NCBI GenBank assembly: GCA_032355985.1
Contig: JAUKVZ010000014.1
Coordinates: forward strand, 1-34,245
Source of the DNA: Sarcodiotheca gaudichaudii
Taxonomy: Eukaryota > Rhodophyta > Florideophyceae > Gigartinales > Solieriaceae
DNA: 34,245 bases
Direction: 5' to 3'
Below the pieces are notes generated by a model. The model was not told the origin of the DNA. It made no database searches and saw only the letters and a list, made by a program, of their open reading frames with translations. The position numbers were made by a program, and so were the translations under genes. Position 1 is the first letter of the stretch. The number at the start of each line of letters is the position of its first letter. Shown here one piece after another: positions 1 to 8,318 of this stretch.

Positions 1-1
1 G

Positions 2-721
2 AATCATATTTCGCGTATGCTCACGAATTTACAGCTAAATATTGATGCTGATACCCCTATACAGTCTGTTATTTTAAGTAAAAGCTTAGATAATGCACAA
101 AAAAAAGTAGAATCCTATTTCTATGACGTAAGAAAACAATTATTTGAATATGACGAAGTAATTAGTAGTCAACGAAAGGCTATCTACTCCGAGAGAAAAC
201 GTATACTGAAATCTAACTTTACAAGAAGTTGTGTAATAGAATACGCAGAAAATACTATTGATGAGATGCTAATAACATATTTATCAGAAAAAGAATCGAA
301 TAATAAAAAAGAGATTCTTCAAGCACTTCTAAATCTATTAAACCTAAATGGAACAATCAAAGTAGAGAAACTTAGTGGCATAAGTAAAGAGCAAATAAGA
401 CGATTTCTAAATGAACAACTAAGAATTATCTACGATTTAAGGGAGGGTTACGTAGAGCAATTAAGACCTGGTTTAATACGTCAACTAGAAAAGTACTACC
501 TTTTACAACAAATAGATAAAGCATGGCAAGAACACTTAGAAAAAATGACTATCTTAAGAGAATCAATTGGTTGGCGAAGTTATGGACAACAAGATCCATT
601 AGTTGAATATAAAAATGAAGCATTCAATTTATTTACAAATATGACGACGTATGTAAGACAAAGCGTTATATATCTGGTATTACGATCAAAATTACTTATT
701 AATAAAACAAATAAAGGTTGA
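2..721 (+). CDS. secA: Preprotein translocase ATPase SecA, 3' part (gene truncated by the window edge)
   Basis: SecA is the ATPase motor that pushes proteins through the SecYE channel, here into or across the thylakoid membrane. The open frame runs in from before base 1, so the ATG at 17 is an internal methionine and only about 239 C-terminal residues are seen. The part present is the helical scaffold and wing region: the stretch YFYDVRKQLFEYDEV near the start and the conserved LRESIGWRSYGQQDPLVEYK near the end are typical of SecA. The nucleotide-binding domains lie outside the window. The protein ends shortly after the scaffold helices and has no cysteine/zinc-binding SecB tail, as is usual for plastid SecA. 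trnE follows 73 bases downstream on the same strand. Confidence 0.96.
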   Translation, partial: NHISRMLTNLQLNIDADTPIQSVILSKSLDNAQKKVESYFYDVRKQLFEYDEVISSQRKAIYSERKRILKSNFTRSCVIEYAENTIDEMLITYLSEKESNNKKEILQALLNLLNLNGTIKVEKLSGISKEQIRRFLNEQLRIIYDLREGYVEQLRPGLIRQLEKYYLLQQIDKAWQEHLEKMTILRESIGWRSYGQQDPLVEYKNEAFNLFTNMTTYVRQSVIYLVLRSKLLINKTNKG

Positions 722-794
722 CATGGATTTAAAAATTGGTTATTGTTGTTTAGTGGTAAAATACAGGTCAAATCCGATTGAGTAAGACTACTAA

Positions 795-867
795 GCCCCC
801 ATCGTCTAGAGGCCTAGGACATCTCCCTTTCACGGAGGTAACGGGGATTCGAATTCCCCTGGGGGTA
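795..867 (+). tRNA. trnE(uuc): tRNA-Glu (UUC)
   Basis: A 73-base cloverleaf. The acceptor stem GCCCCCA pairs with TGGGGGT with one G-T at the end, and the discriminator base is A. The anticodon loop CTTTCAC gives UUC, and the T arm GGGGATTCGAATTCCCC is perfect. In plastids this tRNA serves translation and is also the substrate of glutamyl-tRNA reductase, the first committed step of haem and chlorophyll synthesis. No CCA is encoded and there is no intron. Confidence 0.97.
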
Positions 868-882
868 TTGAAAATAGAAATT

Positions 883-1674
883 TCAATCACCAATAGCTTT
901 TTTGATTTTATAGCAAAAAGATCCTAATGAATTAACAGCATCAACATCTGATTTATCAAACATACTACAAATAAAAGCACTTCCTATGACTATTCCATCA
1001 ATATTCCATTTGGAAACTTGTACTGCTTGTTCAATATTCGAGATACCAAAACCAAGCATAACTACTTTATTTGTATTAGACTTAATTTTTTGTGCTAATC
1101 TACTAATTTCATAATTCATTTGCACTCTTGTTCCAGTTACCCCGTAACTACTAACTAAATATATGCAACCTGAAGATTTAGATAAAATTGAATTAACTCT
1201 ATCTTCTGAACTACTGGGCGAAATGAACAAAATCAGTTCTATATTAAATTGGTGACATAGCTCAACCAAATAATCTGTTTCTTCCAATGGTAAATCTGGG
1301 ACAAGTAAACCATGTGCGCCAGAACTAGCTATATCCGAAATAAAATTAGTAATACCTTTAACTAAAACTGGATTGTAATAAGTAAAAATTATAACCGGAG
1401 CGGTTAAATTAATACTTACTCTTTTTAACATTGTTAAAACTTGATCGATATAAATATCTTGAGCTAGAGCAACACGAGACGATTCTTGAATTATAGGTCC
1501 ATCTGCTAGTGCATCAGCGTAAGGAATACCTAACTCAATTATATCTGCTCCATTAGAGTCTAAGGCATATAAAGCTTCTTCTGTTGTAATTAAATTTGGA
1601 TACCCTGCAGTTATAAAGGGTATTAAAGCGCAGTTGAAATTCTTATTACGTAGAGTCTCAGAAATAGTGGCCAT
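883..1674 (-). CDS. trpA: Tryptophan synthase alpha subunit
   Basis: TrpA cleaves indole-3-glycerol phosphate to indole and glyceraldehyde 3-phosphate; the indole passes to TrpB. The TIM-barrel family signature IELGIPYADALADGP is clear, with E47 and D58 at the places of the catalytic Glu49 and Asp60 of the enterobacterial enzyme. The frame is open to 1704, but the ATG at 1674 (protein beginning MATISETLRN) gives the usual length of about 263 residues and drops an unrelated hydrophobic extension, so I prefer it. trpG is also in this window at 31-31.6 kb, but trpB is not. The gene is convergent with secA/trnE and its stop lies 15 bases from the trnE 3' end. Confidence 0.95.
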   Translation of the reverse strand: MATISETLRNKNFNCALIPFITAGYPNLITTEEALYALDSNGADIIELGIPYADALADGPIIQESSRVALAQDIYIDQVLTMLKRVSINLTAPVIIFTYYNPVLVKGITNFISDIASSGAHGLLVPDLPLEETDYLVELCHQFNIELILFISPSSSEDRVNSILSKSSGCIYLVSSYGVTGTRVQMNYEISRLAQKIKSNTNKVVMLGFGISNIEQAVQVSKWNIDGIVIGSAFICSMFDKSDVDAVNSLGSFCYKIKKAIGD

Positions 1675-1752
1675 ACTTATTATAAAATGTATAACGAAAA
1701 ACAAACTATTAAAACGTGCTTACCAAATACTTTGTAAGTACAATAATATAAT

Positions 1753-1824
1753 TGGGTTGCCCGGGACTCGAACCCGGAACTAATCGGTTAAAAGCCGAAT
1801 ACTCTACCATTGAGTTAGCAACCC
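1753..1824 (-). tRNA. trnK(uuu): tRNA-Lys (UUU)
   Basis: A 72-base cloverleaf on the minus strand. The acceptor stem GGGTTGC pairs perfectly with GCAACCC, with discriminator A. The anticodon loop CTTTTAA gives UUU, and the T arm CCGGGTTCGAGTCCCGG is perfect. There is no intron and no matK, unlike land plant trnK. Confidence 0.97.
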
Positions 1825-1948
1825 TTTTAAAATTGTATAGAACATAGATAACATAGTGCAAATAGAATAGCAAGTAAACTTATAAGAAAAAAATAAAAGA
1901 AAAGCTATTTATTGCTAAATTAATTTACAAGATCAGAAGTACCTTTTT

Positions 1949-2923
1949 ATGAATACATATTTACACAATAAGTTCTATCTGAATATAAGAAAAGATGTAA
2001 AAGACTATAATATAAAATCTGTTCTTATTGCTATTTCAGGCGGACAAGACTCACTGTGTCTAGTTAAGTTAATACAAGATTATCAATTAAGATTAAAATA
2101 TAATGAATTGTTAAGAGTTGAATATATCTATGTTGATCATAAATGGCAAACAGATAGTCAAAAACAAATTCAACATATAATTAATTTTATACAAAGCAAA
2201 AACCAATCTATTTTTATATATGAAATGCACAGGATAGTAAAATCCGAAGTTGATGCAAGAAATGCAAGATATAATATTATTATAAATCATGCTTTGGCAA
2301 ACAAACACCAAATGATATTAACAGCACATACCAAAACAGATTGTATAGAAACTTTTTTTCAGCAGGTTATGAGAGGAACAAGTATAGAAGGTGCTACAAG
2401 TTTACGCAAAAAAAGAAAAATAGGACCTTATTTATTGTTACTAAGACCCCTCATAAATTTTAGTCGGATAGAAATCAACTGGTTTTGTCGCAAATATTGT
2501 TTACCCATTTGGTCAGATATTACTAACTATAAATATAGGACGCAGCGTAATCGAGTAAGATACGAACTGATGCCATATATGAGTCGTTACTTTAAAATAA
2601 ATGTAGAACAAAAAATTAACTCTTTTTTACAAATATCTAGTTTGGACAATGAATATATTAAACAAAATAGTATTAAACTTTACTTAAAGAGTATTCATAG
2701 TACAAATATAGCTTTAAATTGCAAAATAATAAAATTGCAACACACTGCTTTGCAAGCAAGAGTTTTACAAATTTTTTTTTACCATAATTTTAATAAAACA
2801 TTGGATAGCCGTTTAGTCCATCATTTAATTTTCAAAGTACAAACAAAAAATGAAGATGGTCAGATGATCGTTTGGTGTAATTTGAATCTTCATATGTATA
2901 AAGATTGGTTTTTTGTATCTTAA
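1949..2923 (+). CDS. tilS: tRNA(Ile)-lysidine synthase
   Basis: TilS (also called ycf62) attaches lysine to C34 of the CAU-anticodon tRNA-Ile, so that it reads AUA instead of AUG. The PP-loop ATP-binding motif SGGQDS is at residues 30-35, followed by the family's YVDHKWQTDS and the LTAHTKTDCIETFF helix that binds the substrate. GATSLRKKRKIGPYLLLLRPL and the NYKYRTQRNRVRYELMP region near residues 190-210 are also typical. At 324 residues it matches plastid and short cyanobacterial TilS. It starts a plus-strand run with the glutaredoxin gene 46 bases downstream. Confidence 0.95.
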   Translation: MNTYLHNKFYLNIRKDVKDYNIKSVLIAISGGQDSLCLVKLIQDYQLRLKYNELLRVEYIYVDHKWQTDSQKQIQHIINFIQSKNQSIFIYEMHRIVKSEVDARNARYNIIINHALANKHQMILTAHTKTDCIETFFQQVMRGTSIEGATSLRKKRKIGPYLLLLRPLINFSRIEINWFCRKYCLPIWSDITNYKYRTQRNRVRYELMPYMSRYFKINVEQKINSFLQISSLDNEYIKQNSIKLYLKSIHSTNIALNCKIIKLQHTALQARVLQIFFYHNFNKTLDSRLVHHLIFKVQTKNEDGQMIVWCNLNLHMYKDWFFVS

Positions 2924-2969
2924 AAGGTTATATTTATGCTTATTGGATAAAAAAGGAGCTTTATTTCAA

Positions 2970-3293
2970 ATGGAAGCTAATATAGAAGCAACAATTGATA
3001 AGATGGTTCAAAACCACAAGATTATTGTATTTATGAAAGGCGAAAAAATCATGCCAATGTGTGGATTTTCTAATACGGTAGTAAAAATTTTAAATACTTT
3101 CAATATTAACTATTATACAGTTAATGTCCTTGAGAGAGAAGACTTGCGAGAAAATATAAAACTGTACTCTAAATGGCCAACAATCCCTCAAGTTTATATA
3201 AATGGTCAATTTATCGGAGGAACAGATATACTTCTGCAGCTATATGAAACAGAACAATTGCAGGAAATTCTTGAAAAAGCAATAAACTCATGA
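2970..3293 (+). CDS. ycf64: Monothiol CGFS-type glutaredoxin (Ycf64 family)
   Basis: CGFS monothiol glutaredoxins bind and transfer [2Fe-2S] clusters with glutathione. The active-site motif MPMCGFS is seen with C31, preceded by the conserved IIVFMKGEK strand, and followed by the WPTIPQVYINGQFIGGTDIL block that holds the cis-proline and the glutathione-binding GG. The ATG at 2970 gives 107 residues, the usual size for this plastid family; the frame opens at 2913 inside the end of tilS, but those 19 extra residues have no family match. The symbol is from memory of the plastid naming and is less certain than the function. Likely role: iron-sulphur delivery in the plastid stroma. Confidence 0.9.
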   Translation: MEANIEATIDKMVQNHKIIVFMKGEKIMPMCGFSNTVVKILNTFNINYYTVNVLEREDLRENIKLYSKWPTIPQVYINGQFIGGTDILLQLYETEQLQEILEKAINS

Positions 3294-3325
3294 AATTTTT
3301 AGACTAATACAAAAAAAGAGTATAA

Positions 3326-3469
<144 letters not shown>

Positions 3470-3549
3470 TCTATTGCACTTCACTTATCCTGTATATTAT
3501 ATTTGAAAATCCTGCATACTTTGATAACTATAAAGTAGAAAATAAAAAA

Positions 3550-3582
3550 CAGACATAAAAAATATAAGTAAATCCATGTCTG
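3550..3582 (+). terminator. Possible 3' stem-loop of psb30
   Basis: CAGACAT (3550-3556) and ATGTCTG (3576-3582) form a perfect 7-bp inverted repeat with a 19-base loop between the convergent psb30 and ftrB genes. It could stabilise or end the psb30 transcript. The stem is short and the loop long, so this is weak. Confidence 0.3.
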
Positions 3583-3605
3583 AATTAGAAGTTATTGTAA
3601 ACAAG

Positions 3606-3953
3606 CTAAATAATTTTTGCAAACAACTCTTCAGGCTCAATGAATTGATTATCGCTAGCAAATTCATTGTCTGGAGTTAAAAAAAGCATACAGTGACACT
3701 CTTTTCTTTCCCGCATAGGAACACATGGACAGTTCCAATAAGCATTTGAAACCTCTTTAATTTTATCGTTATAATGACGGCATGGACATAAAGGAGCACC
3801 ATATTGATCTTTATGCTTAGCTAAACCTTCTATAACAATTGCTGTAACACTGATATCGGAGCAAAAAAAAGTACCTGTTCTTTTTGCGTAAACTTCTGAA
3901 AACTTACGCATTGCTTCTAAACTATTATTTGTAGATTGAGACTGTCTATTCAT
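3606..3953 (-). CDS. ftrB: Ferredoxin-thioredoxin reductase, catalytic beta subunit
   Basis: This subunit carries the [4Fe-4S] cluster and the redox disulphide that pass electrons from ferredoxin to thioredoxins. The spacing CPC-X16-CPC-X8-CHC is exact: C56/C58, C75/C77 and C86/C88. All the cluster and disulphide cysteines are therefore present in a protein of 115 residues, the usual size. The small alpha (variable) subunit is not in this window. The gene is convergent with psb30 and divergent from psaI. Confidence 0.97.
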   Translation of the reverse strand: MNRQSQSTNNSLEAMRKFSEVYAKRTGTFFCSDISVTAIVIEGLAKHKDQYGAPLCPCRHYNDKIKEVSNAYWNCPCVPMRERKECHCMLFLTPDNEFASDNQFIEPEELFAKII

Positions 3954-4019
3954 GAAATTTAAAGTAGTTTGAATTCAAGTTAAAGTATTAATGTTTATGT
4001 TACTTCAGCCAAAAAAAGA

Positions 4020-4045
4020 ACTGTAACATATTATTACAGTATAAT
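4020..4045 (+). promoter_or_regulatory. psaI upstream inverted repeat overlapping a TATAAT -10 box
   Basis: ACTGTAA (4020-4026) and TTACAGT (4034-4040) form a perfect 7-bp inverted repeat with a 7-base spacer. A perfect TATAAT follows at 4040-4045, sharing one base with the right arm and lying 46 bases before the psaI ATG. No TTGACA-like -35 box sits at the right distance, so the palindrome occupies the place of the -35 element and could be an activator or repressor site. This is inference from layout only. Confidence 0.4.
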
Positions 4046-4091
4046 TAATTATAATATATATTATAAACTGAATTAAATTATAAAATACAGC

Positions 4092-4202
4092 ATGACAGCA
4101 TCATATTTACCCTCAATCTTAATTCCCCTAGTTGGTATCGTATTTCCTGGAATAGGTATGGCTTTACTTTTTCTTTATGTCGAAACCGAGAATATTACAT
4201 AA
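4092..4202 (+). CDS. psaI: Photosystem I reaction centre subunit VIII
   Basis: The 36-residue protein begins [15 protein letters not shown] and ends [11 protein letters not shown], with one transmembrane helix. It is very close to cyanobacterial PsaI, which helps bind PsaL and supports PSI trimer contacts. It is divergent from ftrB and convergent with the psbE operon. Confidence 0.95.
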   Translation: MTASYLPSILIPLVGIVFPGIGMALLFLYVETENIT

Positions 4203-4232
4203 TTAAACATAAAACTGCAAATACTAAATATA

Positions 4233-4280
4233 AAATATAAAAAGGCTTTGAAATTTCTTAAGTATAGCTTTTTTATATTT
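4233..4280. terminator. Stem-loop between convergent psaI and psbJ
   Basis: Bases 4233-4247 and 4266-4280 form a 15-bp inverted repeat, with one G-T pair at 4244/4269 and an 18-base loop. The arm ends in A/T runs (AAAAA on one side, TTTTTT on the other), so it can fold in RNA from either strand. It lies 30 bases after psaI and 27 bases after psbJ, fitting a shared two-way transcript end. Confidence 0.6.
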
Positions 4281-4307
4281 CAATATTAGCGGTAATTAAC
4301 ATTTTTC

Positions 4308-4427
4308 TTATAACGAAGAACCAATACCTGAATAGGAACCATAAATAAAAATTCCTAAAACTGTAATAATTGCTATACCTCCTACTGTCGCTACAAGCCA
4401 TAAGGGAACTCTACCTGTACCTGTCAT
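4308..4427 (-). CDS. psbJ: Photosystem II protein J
   Basis: A 39-residue single-span protein, starting [17 protein letters not shown] and ending [10 protein letters not shown]. PsbJ supports electron flow out of the plastoquinone sites and PSII assembly. It is the last gene of the psbE-psbF-psbL-psbJ operon, in the order conserved from cyanobacteria to plants. Confidence 0.96.
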   Translation of the reverse strand: MTGTGRVPLWLVATVGGIAIITVLGIFIYGSYSGIGSSL

Positions 4428-4516
4428 GTTTTTATATCTCCTATTTTTAACTATAAGTAATAAAATTTATGATGATAAAAATTTCAATCAACATATTTAG
4501 TAACAAAAGCATACAT

Positions 4517-4633
4517 TTAATTAAAAAAGTAACTTGAGAACAAAACTGCAAGCACAAATATTAATAACAAACCCCAAAATAAAGATGTACGATTTAATTC
4601 TACTGGTTCCTTATTTGGATTAGGACCACTCAT
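4517..4633 (-). CDS. psbL: Photosystem II protein L
   Basis: A 38-residue single-span protein starting [18 protein letters not shown] and ending FSSYFFN, matching PsbL throughout. PsbL lies at the PSII dimer interface and helps hold the plastoquinone QA site. The ATG is encoded directly, so no RNA editing of the start is needed, unlike some land plants. It is the third gene of the psbE operon. Confidence 0.96.
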   Translation of the reverse strand: MSGPNPNKEPVELNRTSLFWGLLLIFVLAVLFSSYFFN

Positions 4634-4642
4634 AAAAATCTC

Positions 4643-4777
4643 CTATCTTTGAATAAATTGCATAGATGTAATGGCACCTAAAAAAAATACCGTTGGTATA
4701 GCTAGTCCATGTATAGCTAGCCACCTGAAGGTAAAAATGGGATACGATATAGGTTGATTTGAATTTCCTCTGCTCAT
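4643..4777 (-). CDS. psbF: Cytochrome b559 beta subunit
   Basis: A 44-residue protein beginning [20 protein letters not shown]. The helix holds the haem-ligating histidine in [11 protein letters not shown]; PsbE gives the second histidine. It is the second gene of the operon, 14 bases after psbE, and ends 9 bases before the psbL ATG. Confidence 0.97.
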   Translation of the reverse strand: MSRGNSNQPISYPIFTFRWLAIHGLAIPTVFFLGAITSMQFIQR

Positions 4778-4791
4778 AAAATACTCTCCTG

Positions 4792-5046
4792 TTAAATCCC
4801 TTTTGTTAAATCTTCAAGTTCTTGTTTTGCACTAAAACGATCATTTACTAAAGGAACTTGTTGACGATCTTGAGTAAAATACTCATTCGGTCTAGGCGTT
4901 CCAAATACATCATAAGCTAGTCCTGTACTAACAAATAACCATCCGGCAACAAATAGAGCTGGTATTGTTATACTATGTATAACCCAGTAACGTATACTTG
5001 TAATAATATCAGAGAAAGGACGTTCACCTGTTGATCCTCCTGACAT
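4792..5046 (-). CDS. psbE: Cytochrome b559 alpha subunit
   Basis: PsbE is needed for PSII assembly and carries one axial histidine of the b559 haem in the [11 protein letters not shown] segment. Two in-frame ATGs exist, at 5052 and 5046. The AGGAGG ribosome-binding sequence ends only two bases before the first and eight bases before the second, so the second is the better start. It also gives the family N-terminus [11 protein letters not shown] and the standard 84 residues. First gene of psbE-F-L-J, with a good promoter upstream. Confidence 0.96.
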   Translation of the reverse strand: MSGGSTGERPFSDIITSIRYWVIHSITIPALFVAGWLFVSTGLAYDVFGTPRPNEYFTQDRQQVPLVNDRFSAKQELEDLTKGI

Positions 5047-5052
5047 ACTCAT

Positions 5053-5389
5053 TACCTCCTAATAAAAAATACAAAAAACACGATCAAATATAGACAATAA
5101 TATGTTTTTAATCAACTCACATAATTTTTACTTATGTTCATGAAACAAAGGTTTTGTTCTTACTCTAAATTTATACAATTATTTTGTATATTTACATAAG
5201 CAATATATATCTTACTATAAAGATGTAAATAGATGATACATAAATGTAAGTTAAGTAGTAAAGAATAACTATTGTTAAATGCACTATGATTTACAATTCT
5301 AAAATTTTTGGATATATATTTATATTATACTCTTTTAATAAAAAAATCTAAATAAAAAATTTAGAATAGTTTAATTCAATGTAATCGAA
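5053..5389. other. Intergenic region between ycf26 and psbE
   Basis: A 337-base AT-rich stretch between two minus-strand genes. It holds the psbE ribosome-binding site and promoter at its right-centre (5087-5115). I see no gene or RNA in the rest. Confidence 0.7.
5087..5115 (-). promoter_or_regulatory. sigma70-type promoter of psbE-F-L-J
   Basis: On the minus strand a TTGATT -35 box (5110-5115) is separated by exactly 17 bases from a TATATT -10 box (5087-5092). The start of transcription would fall near 5080, leaving a leader of roughly 30 bases before the psbE ATG, with AGGAGG inside it. The boxes match 4/6 and 5/6 of the bacterial consensus and fit a plastid-encoded polymerase promoter. 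Confidence 0.6.
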
Positions 5390-7315
5390 TTAATCCACAG
5401 GGAATAAATCAAACCAGAAACTTGTTCCAACAAATACCTGACTTTTAAGTGCAATCTTAGCATTATGCTTATTTATAATATTTTCAACAATAGAAAGACC
5501 CAAGCCAGTACCTTCCAAAAAATGAATATTATTTTCAATTCTCACAAATCGATCAAATACTCTTTTCTGATCTTGAACTTTTATTCCTACTCCTTCATCA
5601 ATTATTTCTACTCTAACCAATCTCTTATTATTTGAATTCTTTCCTAACTCATATTCATAATTAGAATGAAAATAAGTCGTATAGACTCTAAGGACAATTC
5701 TACCATAAGCACTTGTAAATTTTAGGGCATTACTTAATAGATTAGCCAGTACTTGCCATAAAGAATTTTCATGTGCCCAAACGAAGCTAATTGATGAATC
5801 AATTTCGAGAATTAGCTCGATACTGTTAAAACTCGCTGTAATCTGTGACGATTTTAATAGATTTTTTAAAATATCAGGTAACATGACTTTTGTTAAGTTA
5901 TAACGATGTTCAGATTCAAGACGAGATAAATCTAATATATCATTAACCAAGACTGTTAAACGTTTTGTTTCATTATTGGCTATACTTAAGAATTGGATCT
6001 TCTGCTGCAAACTTAAAGAATCATGATAGTCTAGTAAAGTTTCTAAAAAAGAACCAATATTACATAACGGAGTTCTCAACTCATGAGAAACATTTGCCAT
6101 AAACTGATTTTTGGCTTCATTTAACTTAACTTCTTTGCTAATATCCTGCATTATTATAGCAACTCCGGTAAGAAGGTTACTATTATGATCTAATACAGCT
6201 GTTAACACAAAACGTATAACTTTTGTCGCATGACAGTCAAAACCAATAGAAAATTCTTCTGTTCTATAATTTAGATTAGATGCATAAGTTGACTTAACTA
6301 AGTTATTTAATATCGGCAATAAAACTTTATTTATATGACTAGGCAAATAATTTGTAAGAGGTTTCCCAATAATATCTAAAGCAAATAAGTCTAAAAACTT
6401 AACAGCTATTTGATTAACAAATAACACTCTTAATTCTGTATCAACTAAGATAGCTCCTTCTACAATTGTTGACACGATTGTTTCAAGCTTCATCTTTTCT
6501 AACATTATCTTATCTACGTTTTGTTTTTCATAAAACTCTAACTTTTCTGCCATTTCATTAAAGCTGAAAATTAGATTACCCAACTCACCATTAAAAGGAA
6601 ATTCAACTCTTTGACTAAAATTACCGGAAGCAATGCTTTGAACTCCTAGCAGTAACTCTTTGATTGGTTCCATGATGATTAGTATATTAAATACAATGCC
6701 TATAACAAAGATAAACCAAATAGATACAAAAGCAACAACACTAATATTTCTAATTAATTGAAAAGAAGATACCAAAGTAGAATTAGAATTAATGCCTAAG
6801 TTAAGGCTACCTAATTTTTTTCCTTTTTTATTAAGAGGAATAACAATATTTGTAATACGATTATCAAGTATGTTCTGGTAGTCCATCAAAGGTGTATCAA
6901 AAAAGAAATTTTGAGTCTCTAGCTGGAATAAATTACGATGTAAATGTAAAAAGATTTGAATTTTACTACTATATACAGGAAAACAAAAAAACATACTGCC
7001 GTCTACATTAAAAAACAAAACGTATCTAATACTAGATGTACTTAAATATATTTTTTCAAAAAAACTAGCTAATTCTTTTTGATTATCAGCTTCAATAACA
7101 TCTGTTACATATGAAGTAAACAAAACCGCCAGATCTTTACCGAAACGATTGTCAGTAATAATAGCATCTTCTTGTATAGTGGTTAAGGCCTTAAAAATTA
7201 AACTACTCATTATTAATGAGGTAGTCAAAGTAATCAAAGCCATTAGACGTGCTTTTGCTTTTATATCTGACCACCATTTAGATAAAATAATAATAATGTG
7301 TACACAAATAACCAT
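5390..7315 (-). CDS. ycf26: Membrane sensor histidine kinase Ycf26 (NblS/DspA/Hik33 type)
   Basis: This is a plastid-encoded two-component sensor kinase of 641 residues. A first membrane span (about 24-44) and a second (about 191-214) flank an extracytoplasmic sensor region. Then come a HAMP linker (about 212-265), a PAS domain (about 275-390), the HisKA dimerisation domain with H411 in FMANVSHELRTPL, and a HATPase_c domain with N-box LANLLSNALKF (523-533), G1 DEGVGI, F-box FDRF and G2 GTGLGLSIV. All catalytic boxes are intact. Cyanobacterial homologues sense high light, cold and nutrient stress. No response regulator gene is in this window. It lies 32 bases downstream of ycf63 and is probably co-transcribed with it. 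Known also as dfr in some annotations. Confidence 0.93.
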   Translation of the reverse strand: MVICVHIIIILSKWWSDIKAKARLMALITLTTSLIMSSLIFKALTTIQEDAIITDNRFGKDLAVLFTSYVTDVIEADNQKELASFFEKIYLSTSSIRYVLFFNVDGSMFFCFPVYSSKIQIFLHLHRNLFQLETQNFFFDTPLMDYQNILDNRITNIVIPLNKKGKKLGSLNLGINSNSTLVSSFQLIRNISVVAFVSIWFIFVIGIVFNILIIMEPIKELLLGVQSIASGNFSQRVEFPFNGELGNLIFSFNEMAEKLEFYEKQNVDKIMLEKMKLETIVSTIVEGAILVDTELRVLFVNQIAVKFLDLFALDIIGKPLTNYLPSHINKVLLPILNNLVKSTYASNLNYRTEEFSIGFDCHATKVIRFVLTAVLDHNSNLLTGVAIIMQDISKEVKLNEAKNQFMANVSHELRTPLCNIGSFLETLLDYHDSLSLQQKIQFLSIANNETKRLTVLVNDILDLSRLESEHRYNLTKVMLPDILKNLLKSSQITASFNSIELILEIDSSISFVWAHENSLWQVLANLLSNALKFTSAYGRIVLRVYTTYFHSNYEYELGKNSNNKRLVRVEIIDEGVGIKVQDQKRVFDRFVRIENNIHFLEGTGLGLSIVENIINKHNAKIALKSQVFVGTSFWFDLFPVD

Positions 7316-7347
7316 GGATACTGTATTTTTGATATGTAAAACTTAAA

Positions 7348-8151
7348 TTACAGAGTTTTTATAGAACTATCCAATGTATTAAACATCAAATAAGAAAGAA
7401 TAAAATCTAAAATGAAAACAACAAGAAGCGAAGTCACTACGGAAGAAGTTGTAAATTTTCCAACTCCTTTTGCTCCACCTGTAGCAGACAATCCCCATGA
7501 ACAACTTATTATTGAAATAAATAAACCAAATACCAACGTTTTTAATAAGGACTTAATCAAATCACATAATGATAAAGAAGAAGCAGCGGAAATAAAAAAG
7601 GTCATGGGATCTATACCATACAATATAAAACAAACAAAAGAGCTGCTTGCAACACTAGTTGCAAATGACATAAGATTCAGAATAGGCAACATTAATACAC
7701 ATGCAATAATTCTAGGAAAAGCCAAATAAAAAAGAGGACTTGTATTTAGGAGATAAAGTGCATCTACTTGCTCAGTCACTTTCATGGTGGCTAACTCTGA
7801 AGTAAAACAAGATCCAACTCTACCAATAAATATAACCGAAGTTAGAACAGGAGATAGCTCCCGAATAAAAGATATTGTTAGTACAGCCCCTATAAGACTA
7901 GCTGCATTAAAATACAGAAACTCTTTAGCTATTTGTAAAGTAAAGACCATACTTACAAATAAAGCAGTAATCAAACTGACGATTAATGAGCCAGGACCAA
8001 CAATTATCATTTGTTCTAATATGCTAGAGAATTCTATTTTAGACTTATTTTTTTTCAATACAAGACTAAATGTAGTCTTAAAAACCAGTAGTTTTTTTAT
8101 AATATACCGATATACCCTTTTAAAGACCTTCAAATAGTTTTTTAGCCACAT
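7348..8151 (-). CDS. ycf63: MlaE/TGD1-type ABC lipid transporter permease (Ycf63)
   Basis: The protein (267 residues) belongs to the MlaE permease family, whose plant member TGD1 moves lipids across the plastid envelope. It has several hydrophobic spans and the family's conserved middle segment, where FIRELSPVLTSVIFIGRVGS is followed by TSELATMKVTEQVDALYLL. The substrate-binding (MlaD/TGD2) and ATPase (MlaF/TGD3) partners are not in the window and would be encoded elsewhere or in the nucleus. The stop is 32 bases before the ycf26 start on the same strand, so the two may form an operon. Confidence 0.9.
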   Translation of the reverse strand: MWLKNYLKVFKRVYRYIIKKLLVFKTTFSLVLKKNKSKIEFSSILEQMIIVGPGSLIVSLITALFVSMVFTLQIAKEFLYFNAASLIGAVLTISFIRELSPVLTSVIFIGRVGSCFTSELATMKVTEQVDALYLLNTSPLFYLAFPRIIACVLMLPILNLMSFATSVASSSFVCFILYGIDPMTFFISAASSLSLCDLIKSLLKTLVFGLFISIISCSWGLSATGGAKGVGKFTTSSVVTSLLVVFILDFILSYLMFNTLDSSIKTL

Positions 8152-8234
8152 AAAGATTATGTAAATTATAAAATCATTAGGATATAAGTACTTTATTGCA
8201 TCTTAATATGAAATATATTATTGTTAAATGGTGG

Positions 8235-8306
8235 GGGCGGTTAGCTCAGTGGTAGAGCGCCTGCCTTACAAGCAGGTGGTCACTGGTTCAAGTCCAGTAC
8301 CGCCCA
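8235..8306 (+). tRNA. trnV(uac): tRNA-Val (UAC)
   Basis: A 72-base cloverleaf. The acceptor GGGCGGT pairs with ACCGCCC, with discriminator A. The anticodon loop CTTACAA gives UAC, and the T arm ACTGGTTCAAGTCCAGT is perfect. There is no intron, unlike the land plant gene. trnR follows 12 bases downstream. Confidence 0.97.
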
Positions 8307-8318
8307 GTTTGATAAATT

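Noticed and set aside
4023-4037. NtcA-like site before psaI
   Set aside because: The GTA and TAC half sites are separated by 9 bases, not the 8 of the NtcA consensus, and red algal plastids usually keep RbcR and OmpR-type regulators, with NtcA only in some.
7412-8137. Two open frames of 105 and 117 codons antisense to ycf63
   Set aside because: They lie wholly within the well-supported ycf63 on the other strand and show no domain.
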